64,000 bases of DNA from JADZAI01 sp047602465 (lineage in GTDB: Bacteria > Pseudomonadota > Alphaproteobacteria > Micropepsales > Micropepsaceae), in contig JASGHF010000001.1 in assembly GCA_047602465.1 (NCBI GenBank), positions 620,001 through 684,000 of the forward strand, written 5' to 3'. The notes under the pieces were generated by a model that ran no database searches, was not told where the DNA came from, and was given only the letters and a program-made list of their open reading frames with translations. The translations under genes and the position numbers were made by a program. Shown here piece after piece: positions 51,808 through 61,492 of the stretch. How positions within the stretch are numbered: position 1 is the first letter of the stretch; each line of letters starts with the position of its first letter.

Positions 51808-53024
51808 GACACGGCTCCCTGGCGATTGCGAAAGGCGAAAAGACTGCGGCCGGACCAGTTGCGGCCGAGAAAGAGCGTGAGGACCAGCGACACGAGCGAC
51901 AAGGCGGCCATCAGCAGATAGGCGCGCGGCCCGACGCTCTCATAAAGCTGGCCCGAGACAAAGGTGACGAGGCCCATACCGAAACCATAGGCGGTGACGG
52001 CGAAGAGGGATTGCCCTGTCGCGGCGAGGCGCACCGGCACGGCGACATTCAGGAAGCGCATCGTGCCGAGATGGACGAGCGCGAACGAACCGGCGTGGAG
52101 CATCTGAAGCGCCAGCAACGCGACAGGTCCGACATCGAACGACATGAAGGTCCAGCGGATCGCGCCGAGGCTGACGCCGAGCGCGATGAGCAGCGGCGCA
52201 TCGACCTGGCGCACGAGGCGCGTCGCCATGGCGAAGAGGATGACCTCCGCCACCACGCCGCTGCCCCAGAGGATGCCGATGAAGGGATCGGAATAGCCGA
52301 ACGAGCGGAAGATAAGCGTGCCGAACGCATACATGACCGCGTGCGCGGTCTGCGCCGCCGTGACGGTCGCGAGGAAGATGATGAAGACCGGCTGGCGCAA
52401 CAGAACGCGGGCTTCCGAGGCGGTCCGGGCCAAGGCGCGGCGCCAGGTGCGCTTCACGTCGCGGTGGTCCGACAACAGGCGCGGCATCGGAAGATAGGCG
52501 ACCGCGCAGGCGACGAGCAGGCCCGCGACGAACCAGGCTATCGATTCCGGCCCCACGATCCCGGCCACCCATCCTGCGGCTGCGTTGGCGGCGATGAAGG
52601 AGATCGAGCCCCACATCCGCACGCGCGCATAGTCGAAGCGGTAGTCGAGCGCGCCGCGCGCCGTCACCGCCTCGACGATGGGGCCGGTGGCGCTGTTCAG
52701 CGGGACGGCGAACAGCATCAGCGGCAGGATGGCGTTGAGGCCGAAATGCGGACCGAGCAGAGCCATCAGCCCGAAGCCCAGGGCCGCCATCATCGCGCAG
52801 AAGACGGCGACGGCGCGGCGGTCGCCCATCGCATCGGCGACGATGCCGGCGGCCGGGCCGACGACGACGCGCATCAGCATGGCCGATGCCATCGCGGCGC
52901 TGATCTCGCTGGCGCTGAGGCCCTGGGCCGCCAGCCAAACGGGGAAGAACGGCAGATAGAAACCGCCGACCGCGCTGGGCGCAGCCTGCGCGATCGCGAA
53001 GCGCAGCCGGGCAGCCTTGGCCAT
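51804..53024 (-). CDS. MFS transporter (LacY/HcaT-like group)
   Basis: A 406-residue transporter with about twelve segments. The N-terminal region AVGGFYLPFFPVWLAAQGLS and ALLGPHFGLNAILPLMLF resembles LacY/HcaT-like symporters of phenylpropionate and nucleoside type; LRFAIAQA is a short basic start. Motif A is weak. Its ATG begins seven bases after the DUF6285 stop, and its stop overlaps the alcohol dehydrogenase start. The substrate is unknown. Confidence 0.83.
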   Translation of the reverse strand: MAKAARLRFAIAQAAPSAVGGFYLPFFPVWLAAQGLSASEISAAMASAMLMRVVVGPAAGIVADAMGDRRAVAVFCAMMAALGFGLMALLGPHFGLNAILPLMLFAVPLNSATGPIVEAVTARGALDYRFDYARVRMWGSISFIAANAAAGWVAGIVGPESIAWFVAGLLVACAVAYLPMPRLLSDHRDVKRTWRRALARTASEARVLLRQPVFIIFLATVTAAQTAHAVMYAFGTLIFRSFGYSDPFIGILWGSGVVAEVILFAMATRLVRQVDAPLLIALGVSLGAIRWTFMSFDVGPVALLALQMLHAGSFALVHLGTMRFLNVAVPVRLAATGQSLFAVTAYGFGMGLVTFVSGQLYESVGPRAYLLMAALSLVSLVLTLFLGRNWSGRSLFAFRNRQGAVS

Positions 53025-53031
53025 CTGCCCC

Positions 53032-53439
53032 TTAAAGCGCCGGAAGATAGAGACGGCGGCGTTCGCTCGAGTCCTTCAGAAAGGCGAGAATGGCACGCTC
53101 GGCCTCACGCGCCTTCGATCCGGTTTCGCCTTCGACCTTCCCGTGGAGCGCGATGAGCCGCTTCTTGAGTTCGTTGTTGGCGGCGTTGAGATCGGGGATC
53201 GTGTTGGACGCCGCGGTGACGCCGGCCGGTTCGCCATAAGCGGCGAGGAGTCCGGCCATGCGGGCGTTCTCCCAGATGCGGGTGTCGGCGCCTTTCGCAT
53301 ATTCCTGCGCGGCGAGCGCCAGCACCATTGCGACGGTGGAAGTGCTGCCCTGGCCATAGCCGGGGGGCATGGCGGGCGCGATCTCCATGAGAAGCTTGCC
53401 CGCGCTGATATTCAGCAGCGTGTCGGTTTCCGGGATCAT
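53032..53439 (-). CDS. DUF6285-like protein paired with a phosphotransferase
   Basis: A 135-residue, largely helical protein starting at ATG overlapping the phosphotransferase stop (ATGA). Visible are LLNISAGKLLMEIAPAMPPG, AMVLALAAQEYAKGADTRIWE and EAERAILAFLKDSSERRRLYL. DUF6285 proteins are nearly always encoded next to aminoglycoside phosphotransferase-like genes of acyl-CoA metabolism, as here. No enzymatic function is known. A longer frame up to 53994 is a shadow of the phosphotransferase. Confidence 0.78.
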   Translation of the reverse strand: MIPETDTLLNISAGKLLMEIAPAMPPGYGQGSTSTVAMVLALAAQEYAKGADTRIWENARMAGLLAAYGEPAGVTAASNTIPDLNAANNELKKRLIALHGKVEGETGSKAREAERAILAFLKDSSERRRLYLPAL

Positions 53440-54449
53440 GCCGCGTATTCCTGAAGGCGGGTCGCGATGACCTGATTGTGGTATGCGTGGCAGTACCAGC
53501 CGGAGAAGGCGTTCACCGGATCGGTATTGGCGCCGTCCTGCACCTCCGCCGCCGCGCTGATCCAGATGGCGAGACCCTTGAGGCTCGCGAACATGTCCCA
53601 CCAGCGCATGGCTTCGGGGTCTGCTTTCAGGCCGCTCGTTTCTTCCCAGCGCGCGATGGCCTCGGCGCGCGACCACATGCCGCCGGGACGATCGGGGTTG
53701 TGGTGCGCCCAGAGCGGATCGAGCGCCCAGCCGAGATCTTCGAGCGGGTCGCCCAGATGGGCCATTTCCCAATCGAGGACGGCCGCGATCTCGCCTTCGC
53801 GGAAGAGGAAATTGCCGGTGCGATAGTCGCCGTGGACGACGGAAATCTTCTGGGCCGGCGGGGGCGGATTGCGGCGGAGCCAGCGGATCGCGGCGCGGGC
53901 GATGGGCTGCGGCTCGCGCTCGTCCTCGTCGATCACCTTCTCCCATTTGGCGAGTTCGGTGGACCAGCAGGCGTCCGGCGCGGGCGCGTCCCACTCAAGG
54001 CCGAGCGCGGCGGGATCGGCGCCTGCGATACTGCCCAGCGCGCCGAAGAACTGCGCGCCGATAGCGGCCGCATGAACGCCGTAGGGTTCGCCCTGAAGAA
54101 CCGAAGCGGCGGCGGCGTTCTCGATTTCCTGCATGAGGAAGAAGGGACGGTCGAGCCAGGACTCATCCTGTTCGAGCGCCAGCGCTTCGGGCACCGGAAC
54201 GGACGAGCCGTAGAAGGCGCGGTAGGCGTTGAATTCCACCGTGCGCTCGGTGTCGATCAGCGATGACGGGGGATCGCGGCGCAGGATGAAGCCCCTGGAT
54301 GCCCCACCCTCCTCCAGCCGCACGCGCCAAGTTTCGCGCGAGGCGCCGCCATGGATGCGTTCAAGTCCGGTGACACGGACATCGCGATTCTGTCGGGCCT
54401 TGAGATAGGCGGCGATGCGTTCCGCCAGCGCGGGATCGGCGATGCTCAT
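53436..54449 (-). CDS. aminoglycoside phosphotransferase-family kinase (ACAD10/FadE36-like)
   Basis: A 337-residue protein kinase-like small-molecule kinase. The catalytic loop is VHGDYRTGNFLFREGE and the DFG-equivalent metal Asp is in AAVLDWEMAHLGDPLEDLGW. The N-terminal GGASRETWRVRLEEGGASRG forms the nucleotide-binding lobe. This type, with DUF6285, is common near acyl-CoA dehydrogenases; it may phosphorylate hydroxyacyl groups, but the substrate is unknown. It is first in the four-gene group phosphotransferase, DUF6285, MFS, alcohol dehydrogenase. Confidence 0.88.
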   Translation of the reverse strand: MSIADPALAERIAAYLKARQNRDVRVTGLERIHGGASRETWRVRLEEGGASRGFILRRDPPSSLIDTERTVEFNAYRAFYGSSVPVPEALALEQDESWLDRPFFLMQEIENAAAASVLQGEPYGVHAAAIGAQFFGALGSIAGADPAALGLEWDAPAPDACWSTELAKWEKVIDEDEREPQPIARAAIRWLRRNPPPPAQKISVVHGDYRTGNFLFREGEIAAVLDWEMAHLGDPLEDLGWALDPLWAHHNPDRPGGMWSRAEAIARWEETSGLKADPEAMRWWDMFASLKGLAIWISAAAEVQDGANTDPVNAFSGWYCHAYHNQVIATRLQEYAA

Positions 54450-54563
54450 GGCGATTATATCCGGCGCGGCGCGCGCAGGGTTTCAGTCCCAGTCTTCACG
54501 GCGTTTCCAGGTCGTCTGAGTTTCTTGTAGCTGCAGTCTGAACCGCCCCGCGCGCAGAGGCAA

Positions 54564-55190
54564 TCAGGCGGCGGCGGATGGCCGGGCGGAAACGCGTTCG
54601 TGCCAGGCCTTGAGGTTCCCTGCCGCTTCCGGGATGGGGACGCCGATGAAGATCGCGAAATCGATGATGCTGAGGGCCGTGATGTCGGCCATCGAATAGG
54701 CATCGCCCGCGATGTAGTCGCGCCCGGCGATCTCGTCATCCAGCCAGCCCAGCCGGTCGACCAGACGGCGGCGGCTTTCCTCGCCGAAATCGGGGTATCT
54801 GGTGATCCCCATCCTGGCGGCGTAGGCCTCGGTATAGGGATGCGCGTTGATCCAGACCTGGCTGAGATGAGCCGAAATCTGGAGTTCGATCCGGCGAATC
54901 CACATGTCGATCACGCCGATTTCCCTGGGCGTCGTGCCGAAGAGCGGCGGCTCGGGCTGGAGCGCCTCGAAATAGCGGCAAATGGAGACCGTCTCGCTGA
55001 TGGTGGCGCCGTCATCCAGTTCCAGAACCGGGATCTGGCCGAGCGAGTTCTTCTGCTTGAACTCCGGCGTTTTGTGCGCGCCTGACGCGAGGGCAACACG
55101 TTCCAGCGGCACGGCGATGCCCTTCTCGGCGAGGAAAATCCGAACCCGGCGCGGATTGGGCGCGGGCATCTTCTCGTCATAGAGCTTCAT
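54564..55190 (-). CDS. glutathione S-transferase
   Basis: A 208-residue GST from ATG (MKLYDEKMPAPNPRRVRIFL). The thioredoxin-like N-terminal domain includes NSLGQIPVLELDDGATISETVSICRYFEA, with the cis-Pro and the E-T/S glutathione gamma-glutamyl site, and the helical C-terminal domain follows (IARDYIAGDAYSMADITALSI). The usual catalytic Ser/Tyr is at the N-terminal Pro-Asn-Pro-Arg region. It is divergent from the DUF423 gene. The frame extending to 55433 has no support. Confidence 0.88.
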   Translation of the reverse strand: MKLYDEKMPAPNPRRVRIFLAEKGIAVPLERVALASGAHKTPEFKQKNSLGQIPVLELDDGATISETVSICRYFEALQPEPPLFGTTPREIGVIDMWIRRIELQISAHLSQVWINAHPYTEAYAARMGITRYPDFGEESRRRLVDRLGWLDDEIAGRDYIAGDAYSMADITALSIIDFAIFIGVPIPEAAGNLKAWHERVSARPSAAA

Positions 55191-55295
55191 CGCGTAGGCT
55201 CTCCCCGTTCCGGTATTTCGAGACACCGTCATGTTGTTAAGCCGACCGCTAGGCGCAGTGCGCGCCGCCGTCAACAAGCCCGAAGGCGCGCCGTC

Positions 55296-55664
55296 ATGCT
55301 GCTGATCCTGGCAGGCATTGCGGGCTTCACCGGCGTCGCGATGGGCGCGTTCGGCGCCCATGCGCTGCGCGATCACCTGACGCCGGAGGCCGCGGCCATC
55401 TACCAGACCGGGACGCTGTATCACCTGATCCATGCCGTGGCGCTGCTCGGCGCGGCCCTGCTGGCGCGCGAAGAGGCGTCGGCCCGGCTGGCGTTGTGGG
55501 CGGGCTACGCTTTCGCCATCGGCATCGTGATCTTTTCCGGCTCGCTGTATGTGCTGGCGATCTCCGGCATCAAGTGGCTGGGAGCGATCACGCCGATCGG
55601 CGGCGTCGCGTTCCTCGCGGGGTGGATTTTGATTGTTGCTACCGGATGGAGGCCTGCGGCGTGA
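55296..55664 (+). CDS. DUF423 membrane protein
   Basis: A 122-residue protein with four hydrophobic segments (MLLILAGIAGFTGVAMGAFG, LYHLIHAVALLGAALLA, LWAGYAFAIGIVIFSGSLYVL, GGVAFLAGWILIVATGW). The signature GAFGAHALRD with the adjacent Y-Q-T-G motif identifies the DUF423 family. The function is unknown. It ends with a four-base overlap (GTGA) with the FAD monooxygenase gene. Confidence 0.9.
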   Translation: MLLILAGIAGFTGVAMGAFGAHALRDHLTPEAAAIYQTGTLYHLIHAVALLGAALLAREEASARLALWAGYAFAIGIVIFSGSLYVLAISGIKWLGAITPIGGVAFLAGWILIVATGWRPAA

Positions 55665-57112
55665 CCGAGCACATCATTATCTGCGGAGCCGGCATCGCCG
55701 GACTCAGCGCCGCGATGGCCCTGTCGCACGCCGATCGGACGATCACGGTGATCGACCGCGATCCGCCGCCGCCCGATCTCGGTCCCGATGAGGCTTTCGA
55801 GAGCTGGGAGCGCAAGGGCGTCACGCAACTGCGCCACAGCCATGTCTTTCTGGGCCGCCTGATCAAGCTGATCCGCGAGCGCCATCCCGGCCTGTGGACG
55901 GCGCTGCTGGCGGCGGGCGCGCGCGAATTCACGTTCGCCGACGGACTCTCGCCGCTGCTGCGCGGGCGTTATCGCTATGTCGCGGGCGATGAGGATCTGT
56001 CGTTCCTGTTCAGCCGCAGGACGACGCTGGAACTGGCGATGCGGCGCTATGCGGCCACGCTGCCGGGCGTCACCTTCCTGACCAATGCCGGCCTGCATGG
56101 CGCGATCGTCGAGAACGGCACGATCCTGGGCGTGGTGGCCGAGATCGACGGTGTGCGGCAGGAGATCCGCGCCGACAGCATCGTCGATGCGACAGGACGC
56201 AATACGAGCTTTCCGGAATGGATGGGCCTTGAGGGCACCATCGCCGATACGATCCCTGCCGGAATCCTCTATTTCACGCGGCACTACCGGTTGCTGGATG
56301 GCGCCGAGGAGCCGGCGCGCGACGGGCCATCCGGCGCGGGCGACCTCGGCTATATCAAGTTCGGCGTCTTCCCGGCCGACAACAGGCATTTCTCGATCAC
56401 GCTGGCGGTGCCGGAAATCGAAACGGGCCTGCGCGCAGCCATGCTGGGGCCGGAGATTTTCGACGCGACCTGCCGGGCCATTCCCGGAACGGCGCGCTGG
56501 ATCGACCCGGCCCGCGCCGAACCGGCCAGCAAGGTATTCGGCATGGGCAATTTGCACAGCGTCTGGCGGCGCTACGCGCCCGAGGGCACGCCGCGCGTCC
56601 GGCGATACTATCCTATCGGGGACGCGGCGTTGCGGACCAATCCGCTATATGGCCGGGGTTGCTCGACCGGCGCGATCCAAGCGCATCTGCTGGCCGATAT
56701 CTTCGCCGAAACGGACGATGCGACGGCGCGGCTGGTGGCGCTGGAGCAGCGCACGCTGAGCGAACTGCGCCCCTTTTACGACGTCATGGTGCAGCAGGAT
56801 AAGCAGGCCATTCGCCGGGCCGCGCAGGAACTGACGCCCGGTTACAAGCCGCGCCTGAAAGCGCGGATGACGAAGAGCTTCCTGGAGGATGCCGTCGGCC
56901 CGGCCTCGCGCAGCGATATCGAAGTGCTGCGCGCCGTCATGCGGCCCTTCCACATGCTGGAAAACCCGACCGCATGGACGAAGCGCGCGCCGATCATGGC
57001 GCGGGTTCTGAAGATGTGGGCGACCCCGAAGGCGCTCAAGAAGCGCCACTATCTGCCGAAGCCGGGACCGGAGCGCGCCGAGATGCTGGCGACGCTGGGC
57101 CTTGCGGCCTGA
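55661..57112 (+). CDS. FAD-dependent monooxygenase/epoxidase-like protein
   Basis: A 483-residue flavoprotein starting at GTG that overlaps the DUF423 stop. The FAD GXGXXG motif is IIICGAGIAGLSAAMALS, with the later VDATGRNTSFPEWMG and IGDAALRTNPLYGRGCSTGAI. The pattern is that of PHBH-like aromatic or epoxidase hydroxylases. The N-terminal motif RHSHVFLGRLIKLIR and a C-terminal basic helix (KALKKRHYLPKPG) are unusual for the group. The following hydrolase resembles an epoxide hydrolase, so the two may form an epoxidation-opening pair. Substrate unknown. Confidence 0.82.
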   Translation: MTEHIIICGAGIAGLSAAMALSHADRTITVIDRDPPPPDLGPDEAFESWERKGVTQLRHSHVFLGRLIKLIRERHPGLWTALLAAGAREFTFADGLSPLLRGRYRYVAGDEDLSFLFSRRTTLELAMRRYAATLPGVTFLTNAGLHGAIVENGTILGVVAEIDGVRQEIRADSIVDATGRNTSFPEWMGLEGTIADTIPAGILYFTRHYRLLDGAEEPARDGPSGAGDLGYIKFGVFPADNRHFSITLAVPEIETGLRAAMLGPEIFDATCRAIPGTARWIDPARAEPASKVFGMGNLHSVWRRYAPEGTPRVRRYYPIGDAALRTNPLYGRGCSTGAIQAHLLADIFAETDDATARLVALEQRTLSELRPFYDVMVQQDKQAIRRAAQELTPGYKPRLKARMTKSFLEDAVGPASRSDIEVLRAVMRPFHMLENPTAWTKRAPIMARVLKMWATPKALKKRHYLPKPGPERAEMLATLGLAA

Positions 57113-57141
57113 CAAGAACAAACGAACCTTAGGAGATGCCC

Positions 57142-58110
57142 ATGACCGCCCAGTTTCCTGCGCCCCATTTCATCGAGACGAACGGCATTCGCATGGCGGT
57201 GCACGAGGCGGGGCCGAAAGACGGGTTTCCGATCGTCTTCTGCCACGGCTTTCCCGAGCTGGCCTATTCGTGGCGGCACCAGTTGCCGGCGCTGGGCAAT
57301 GCCGGCTTCCGCGCCATCGCGCCGGACCAGCGCGGCTATGGCGCGACCGACGCGCCTGAGGGCGCGGAAAACTATTCGATGAAGCATCTCTGCGGCGACC
57401 TTGCGGGGATGCTGGACAAGCTCGGGATCGAGAAGGCCGTGTTCTGCGGTCATGACTGGGGCGGCTTCGTCGTGTGGCAGATGGCGGTGCTGCACCCTGA
57501 CCGGGTGGCCGGCGTCATCGGCGTCAACACGCCCCATCTGCCCCGCGCGCCGATGGACCCCATCGCGCTGATGCGGATGGCCTATGGCGAGGACATGTAT
57601 ATCGTGTTCTTCCAGCAGCCGGGCGTTGCGGACGCAGCGCTAGCCGCCGACACCGCCAAGTCGTTCCGCTTCTTCATGCGCAAGAGCGGGATGACGCTGG
57701 AGGAATTCGACAAGCGTCCGGCGGAGGAAAAGAACTTCGCGCTGGTGAACGCGATCCAGAGCGACGAAGAGCTGTGGCCGGGCGAAGTCCTGATGCCGCA
57801 GGCCGAGCTGGACGTGTTCATCGACACCTTCAAGCGCACCGGCTTTACCGGCGGCATCAACTGGTACCGCAACTTCACGCGGAACTGGCAGGAGAGCGAG
57901 GGCACCGACCAGGTCATCAAGGCGCCGAGCCTGATGATCATGGCCGAGAACGACGTCGTCCTGCGCCCCGCCATGGCCGACGGCATGGAGGCGCTGGTGC
58001 CCAACCTGGAGCGCCATACGGTCAAGGATTGCGGCCACTGGACCCAGCAGGAGAAGCCGGAAGAGACCAACCGCGTCATCATTGACTGGATGAAACGGCA
58101 TTTCGGCTGA
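57142..58110 (+). CDS. epoxide hydrolase-like alpha/beta hydrolase
   Basis: A 322-residue hydrolase starting at ATG (MTAQFPAPHF), with AGGAG six bases upstream; an ATG two codons earlier is the other option. The HGFPELAYSWRHQLPAL segment (oxyanion HGFP), RGYGATDAPEGAENYSM, the nucleophile Asp in FCGHDWGGFVVWQMA (GHDWGG, as in soluble epoxide hydrolases), and late His in VKDCGHWTQQEKPEE are all present. It follows the monooxygenase gene by 29 bases. Confidence 0.9.
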   Translation: MTAQFPAPHFIETNGIRMAVHEAGPKDGFPIVFCHGFPELAYSWRHQLPALGNAGFRAIAPDQRGYGATDAPEGAENYSMKHLCGDLAGMLDKLGIEKAVFCGHDWGGFVVWQMAVLHPDRVAGVIGVNTPHLPRAPMDPIALMRMAYGEDMYIVFFQQPGVADAALAADTAKSFRFFMRKSGMTLEEFDKRPAEEKNFALVNAIQSDEELWPGEVLMPQAELDVFIDTFKRTGFTGGINWYRNFTRNWQESEGTDQVIKAPSLMIMAENDVVLRPAMADGMEALVPNLERHTVKDCGHWTQQEKPEETNRVIIDWMKRHFG

Positions 58111-58183
58111 GACAGGCTGACAGAGGCGGCCAAACGCCGTAGGGATTCGGGCAACAAGAAAATACGCCAGCCCGGGAGCCGCC

Positions 58184-59149
58184 ATGACCCTGACCCGCCG
58201 CACGCTGATGCTGAGCGCCGCCGCACTCGCGCTGGTTTCCGCACGCGCGCAGGACAGGCGGCGGCTGGTGGTGGTGACCGGCGGAACCGGCGGCGTCTTC
58301 TATCCCTATGGCGGCGGCCTGGCGAAAGTCCTCTCCGAGAAGATGCCGAACACGCAGGCGACCGCACAGGTCACCGGCGGCTCGGTGGACAATGTAAAGC
58401 TGCTGTCCGAAGGCGAAGCCGATATCGGCTTCTCGACGCTGGATTCCGCCTATGACGGCTACACCGGCGGCGGCGCCTATGCCGCAGACGGACCGCAGAA
58501 CATCCGGCTGATCGCAAGGCTCTACGACAGCTTCCTGCACGTGGTGACGACCGAAGGATCGGGGATCACGTCGATCGCGGGGCTGAAGGGCAAGCGGGTT
58601 TCGGTGGGATCGGCAGGATCGTCGACCGAGTCGATCGCCGATCGCGTCATCGCGGCGGCCGGGCTGAACCATATGACCGACATCACGCGCGACAATCTCA
58701 GCGTGTCGGAATCCGCCGGCGCGCTGGCCGATGGCAAGATCGATGCGTTCTTCTGGATTGGCGGCCTGCCGACGACGGCCGTCAAAGACCTTGCGGCGGC
58801 GGGCCAGCTGAAGCTGCGCTTCATCGACACGGCCATCGAGGTCGCCGTGCTGAAGACGCGCTTCCCCGAAGTCTATGCCGACATGACCATGCCCGCCGGC
58901 GTCTATGCCGGGCAGGATGCGGACGTGCGCGGACTTGGGGTCGCCAACGTGCTGATCGTGGCAGGCGATGCGGCGGATGCGCTGGTGACCGATATCCTCA
59001 CCGCGATCTTCGACAATCTTGAGGCCGTGCACGCCATTCACCCGGAGGCGGCGAATTTGGCGATAGCCGGCGCGTATGTGCGGACCAACACGCCGTGGCA
59101 TCCGGCGGCCGAAGCGTTCTACGCCGCGCGGGGCGTCACGCTGCCGTGA
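58184..59149 (+). CDS. TAXI-family TRAP transporter substrate-binding protein
   Basis: A 321-residue periplasmic protein with a signal peptide (MTLTRRTLMLSAAALALVSARA; twin-arginine-like start). The TAXI signature is VVTGGTGGVFYPYGGGLAKVL, followed by GEADIGFSTLDSAYDGY and GLKGKRVSVGSAGSSTESIA. It pairs with the fused permease gene, overlapping by four bases (GTGA). TAXI systems are thought to carry small acids; the substrate is not known. Confidence 0.92.
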   Translation: MTLTRRTLMLSAAALALVSARAQDRRRLVVVTGGTGGVFYPYGGGLAKVLSEKMPNTQATAQVTGGSVDNVKLLSEGEADIGFSTLDSAYDGYTGGGAYAADGPQNIRLIARLYDSFLHVVTTEGSGITSIAGLKGKRVSVGSAGSSTESIADRVIAAAGLNHMTDITRDNLSVSESAGALADGKIDAFFWIGGLPTTAVKDLAAAGQLKLRFIDTAIEVAVLKTRFPEVYADMTMPAGVYAGQDADVRGLGVANVLIVAGDAADALVTDILTAIFDNLEAVHAIHPEAANLAIAGAYVRTNTPWHPAAEAFYAARGVTLP

Positions 59150-61467
59150 CGGCGCCCGTCGTCGAGGATACGCGCGATTCAGAAGGCGGCCCGACGCGTT
59201 TCCCCGCGGGGCTTCCGGGCAAGGTCGCCTTCGCCGCCTGCATCGCGCTCGCGGCCTATGCGCTTTACTGGACGCAGTTCTCGGTCAATACGGCGATCTA
59301 TCGCGCGAGCTTTCTGGGCGCCGTACTCACGCTGCTGTTCGTGCTGGCCCCTGCCCGGGCGCCGGCGCGCGGGGCGCTGATCGAGCATGGGCTGGCTGCG
59401 GTCGTGGCGCTGGGCCTGCTCGCCTTCGTCGCCATCCAGGGCGAATTCGCGAACAGGAGCGCCGTCGCATTGGGCATCGTCGGCGTCGCCGCATCCGGTT
59501 TCGTCCTGACGCCGCTGGCTGCGGCGTGGCGGCCGCTGGGACGTTGGCGGCCAGAGGCCTGGATCTTCGCCGCGCTGGCGATCGCGGCGACGGTCTATCT
59601 GTCGACCGAGATCGAGCACTACAAGACGCGCCCCACCCGCCCGACGCCGGATGAGGTGGCGCTGGGCGCGGTGCTGATGCTGCTTGTGCTGGAGGCGACG
59701 CGCCGTGCGGTCGGATGGATCCTGCCCTTCATCGCGATCCTCTTTCTGCTCTACGCCTGGTTCGGGGCCGCGATGCCGGAGCCGTTCGATCATCGCGGGT
59801 TCTCGCTGAACCGCATCGTCGGACAGAACTTCCTGACTCTGGAAGGCATCTTCTCGACGCCGCTGGATGTGGCGGCGACGTTCATCGTGCTGTTCACGAT
59901 CTATGGCGCCGTGCTGGAGCGCGGGGGCGCGGGCCGGTTCTTCATCGATTGGGCGTTCGCGCTGTTCGGGCGAAAGGCCTCACCCGCCGCGCCGGGGCGC
60001 GCCGTCGTCGCGTCGGGTTTCCTGCTGGGGACGGTTTCGGGATCGGGCGTTGCGACGACCGTGACGGTCGGCTCCATCGCCTGGCCGATGTTGCGCCGGG
60101 CCGGATACCCGCCGGCGGTCGCGGGCGGATTGTTCTCGGCCGCCGGGATCGGCGCGACGCTGTCGCCGCCGACGCTGGGCGCGGCGGCGTTCATCATCGC
60201 CGAGTATCTGAAGATCGATTACCTGGAAGTGCTGATCTACGCGGCGATCCCGACGCTGCTCTACTATTTCAGCTGCTGGCTGATGACGGAGGCCGACGCG
60301 CGGCGGCTCGGCATCACAGCCGTCGCGGCGAGCGGCCAGTCCGCGTGGTCGCTGGCGCGCTCGCAGGGCTATCATTTCCTCTCGCTGGCGGCGATCGCGG
60401 TGGCGCTGATCGCCGGGCTGACCTCGTTCATGGCGGTGTTCTGGTCGATCGCCGTCGCGTTCGCGCTGTCGATGCTGCGCGCCGACAGCCGGCTGGTGAC
60501 GCGCCCCGCCTTCCTTGCAGGCCTTGGCGTTGCCGGACTCGCCCTCGCTCTGGGACAGAGCGGACTGGCCGCGGATTGGGGGCTTGGCGGCTATCTGGAT
60601 GCCCGTGTCTCGGTCGCCGTGTTCTGGGGCCTCGCCGCCGCTACGCTGGTCAGCGCCCTGTCACGGCCCGCACCAGATGACGAGCCGCGCGCGCATCTTC
60701 GTATGGTCGATGCGCTTGGGCATGGCGCGCGGTCGGTGCTTGGCATCGCGGCGACATGCGCGACGGCGGGCATCATCGTATCCGTCGTCAACCTGACGGG
60801 GCTGGGGCTGACCCTGTCCGGGGTCATCGTCGCGCTCGGCGGCGGCGAACGGCTGGCCGTCGTGCTGCTGGCCGCCGTGGCGATGTGGGTTCTTGGCGCG
60901 GCCGTGCCGGTGACGGCGAGCTATATCATCGCGGCGGTGATGCTGGCCCCCGCGCTGACCTCTGTCGGCGTGCCGGAGGCGGCGGCGCACATGTTCCTGT
61001 TCTACTATGCCGTTCTGGCGGACGTTTCGCCGCCGACTGCGCTGGCGCCGTTCTCTGCATCCGCCATCACCGGCGGGCCGCCTTTCCGCACGATGATGCA
61101 GGCGTGGAAATACACCCTGCCCGCCTTCCTGGTGCCGGTGATGTTCTGCCTGACGCCGCTCGGGTTCGGCCTGCTCGGCCTCAATGGCGACGGAGCGCTT
61201 GCGGGCGACTGGAGCGATGCACCGCTGATCCTGCTGGGTGCGCTGCTCGCCGGATTGTCGCTGGCGGGGCTGACATTTGCGCTAACAGGCCAAGGCTGGA
61301 GCGCCGCCGGTCCGCTTCCCCGCCTGGCGGCGCTGGCCGGCGGGCTGGCGCTGGTCTGGATGGGGCAGCCGATCGTCGCGGCGGCGGGCGGCGTGACCAT
61401 TGTCGCCGTCCTCGGCCTCAACCTTGCGGCGGCACGCCGCGCTGACAGGGCCTCCGCCACGGCCTAG
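59146..61467 (+). CDS. fused 4TM/12TM TRAP transporter permease
   Basis: A 773-residue integral membrane protein starting at GTG that overlaps the TAXI gene stop. The N-terminal DctQ-like part has four segments (about 20-150), followed by a DctM-like part with many hydrophobic stretches. GSGVATTVTVGSIAWPMLR, followed by AAGIGATLSPPTLGAAAFI, and the late YYAVLADVSPPTALAPFSASAI are typical of DctM. TRAP transporters are Na+- or H+-coupled importers, here fed by the TAXI protein. The long C-terminal tail is normal for the TAXI-linked subtype. Confidence 0.93.
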   Translation: MTAPVVEDTRDSEGGPTRFPAGLPGKVAFAACIALAAYALYWTQFSVNTAIYRASFLGAVLTLLFVLAPARAPARGALIEHGLAAVVALGLLAFVAIQGEFANRSAVALGIVGVAASGFVLTPLAAAWRPLGRWRPEAWIFAALAIAATVYLSTEIEHYKTRPTRPTPDEVALGAVLMLLVLEATRRAVGWILPFIAILFLLYAWFGAAMPEPFDHRGFSLNRIVGQNFLTLEGIFSTPLDVAATFIVLFTIYGAVLERGGAGRFFIDWAFALFGRKASPAAPGRAVVASGFLLGTVSGSGVATTVTVGSIAWPMLRRAGYPPAVAGGLFSAAGIGATLSPPTLGAAAFIIAEYLKIDYLEVLIYAAIPTLLYYFSCWLMTEADARRLGITAVAASGQSAWSLARSQGYHFLSLAAIAVALIAGLTSFMAVFWSIAVAFALSMLRADSRLVTRPAFLAGLGVAGLALALGQSGLAADWGLGGYLDARVSVAVFWGLAAATLVSALSRPAPDDEPRAHLRMVDALGHGARSVLGIAATCATAGIIVSVVNLTGLGLTLSGVIVALGGGERLAVVLLAAVAMWVLGAAVPVTASYIIAAVMLAPALTSVGVPEAAAHMFLFYYAVLADVSPPTALAPFSASAITGGPPFRTMMQAWKYTLPAFLVPVMFCLTPLGFGLLGLNGDGALAGDWSDAPLILLGALLAGLSLAGLTFALTGQGWSAAGPLPRLAALAGGLALVWMGQPIVAAAGGVTIVAVLGLNLAAARRADRASATA

Positions 61468-61492
61468 CCTTTCCCGACAGACGGGGGATGAC

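Noticed and set aside
53032..53994. Longer 320-codon version of the DUF6285 gene
   Set aside because: The upstream part is the frame-shifted shadow of the phosphotransferase; the real ATG overlaps its stop codon.
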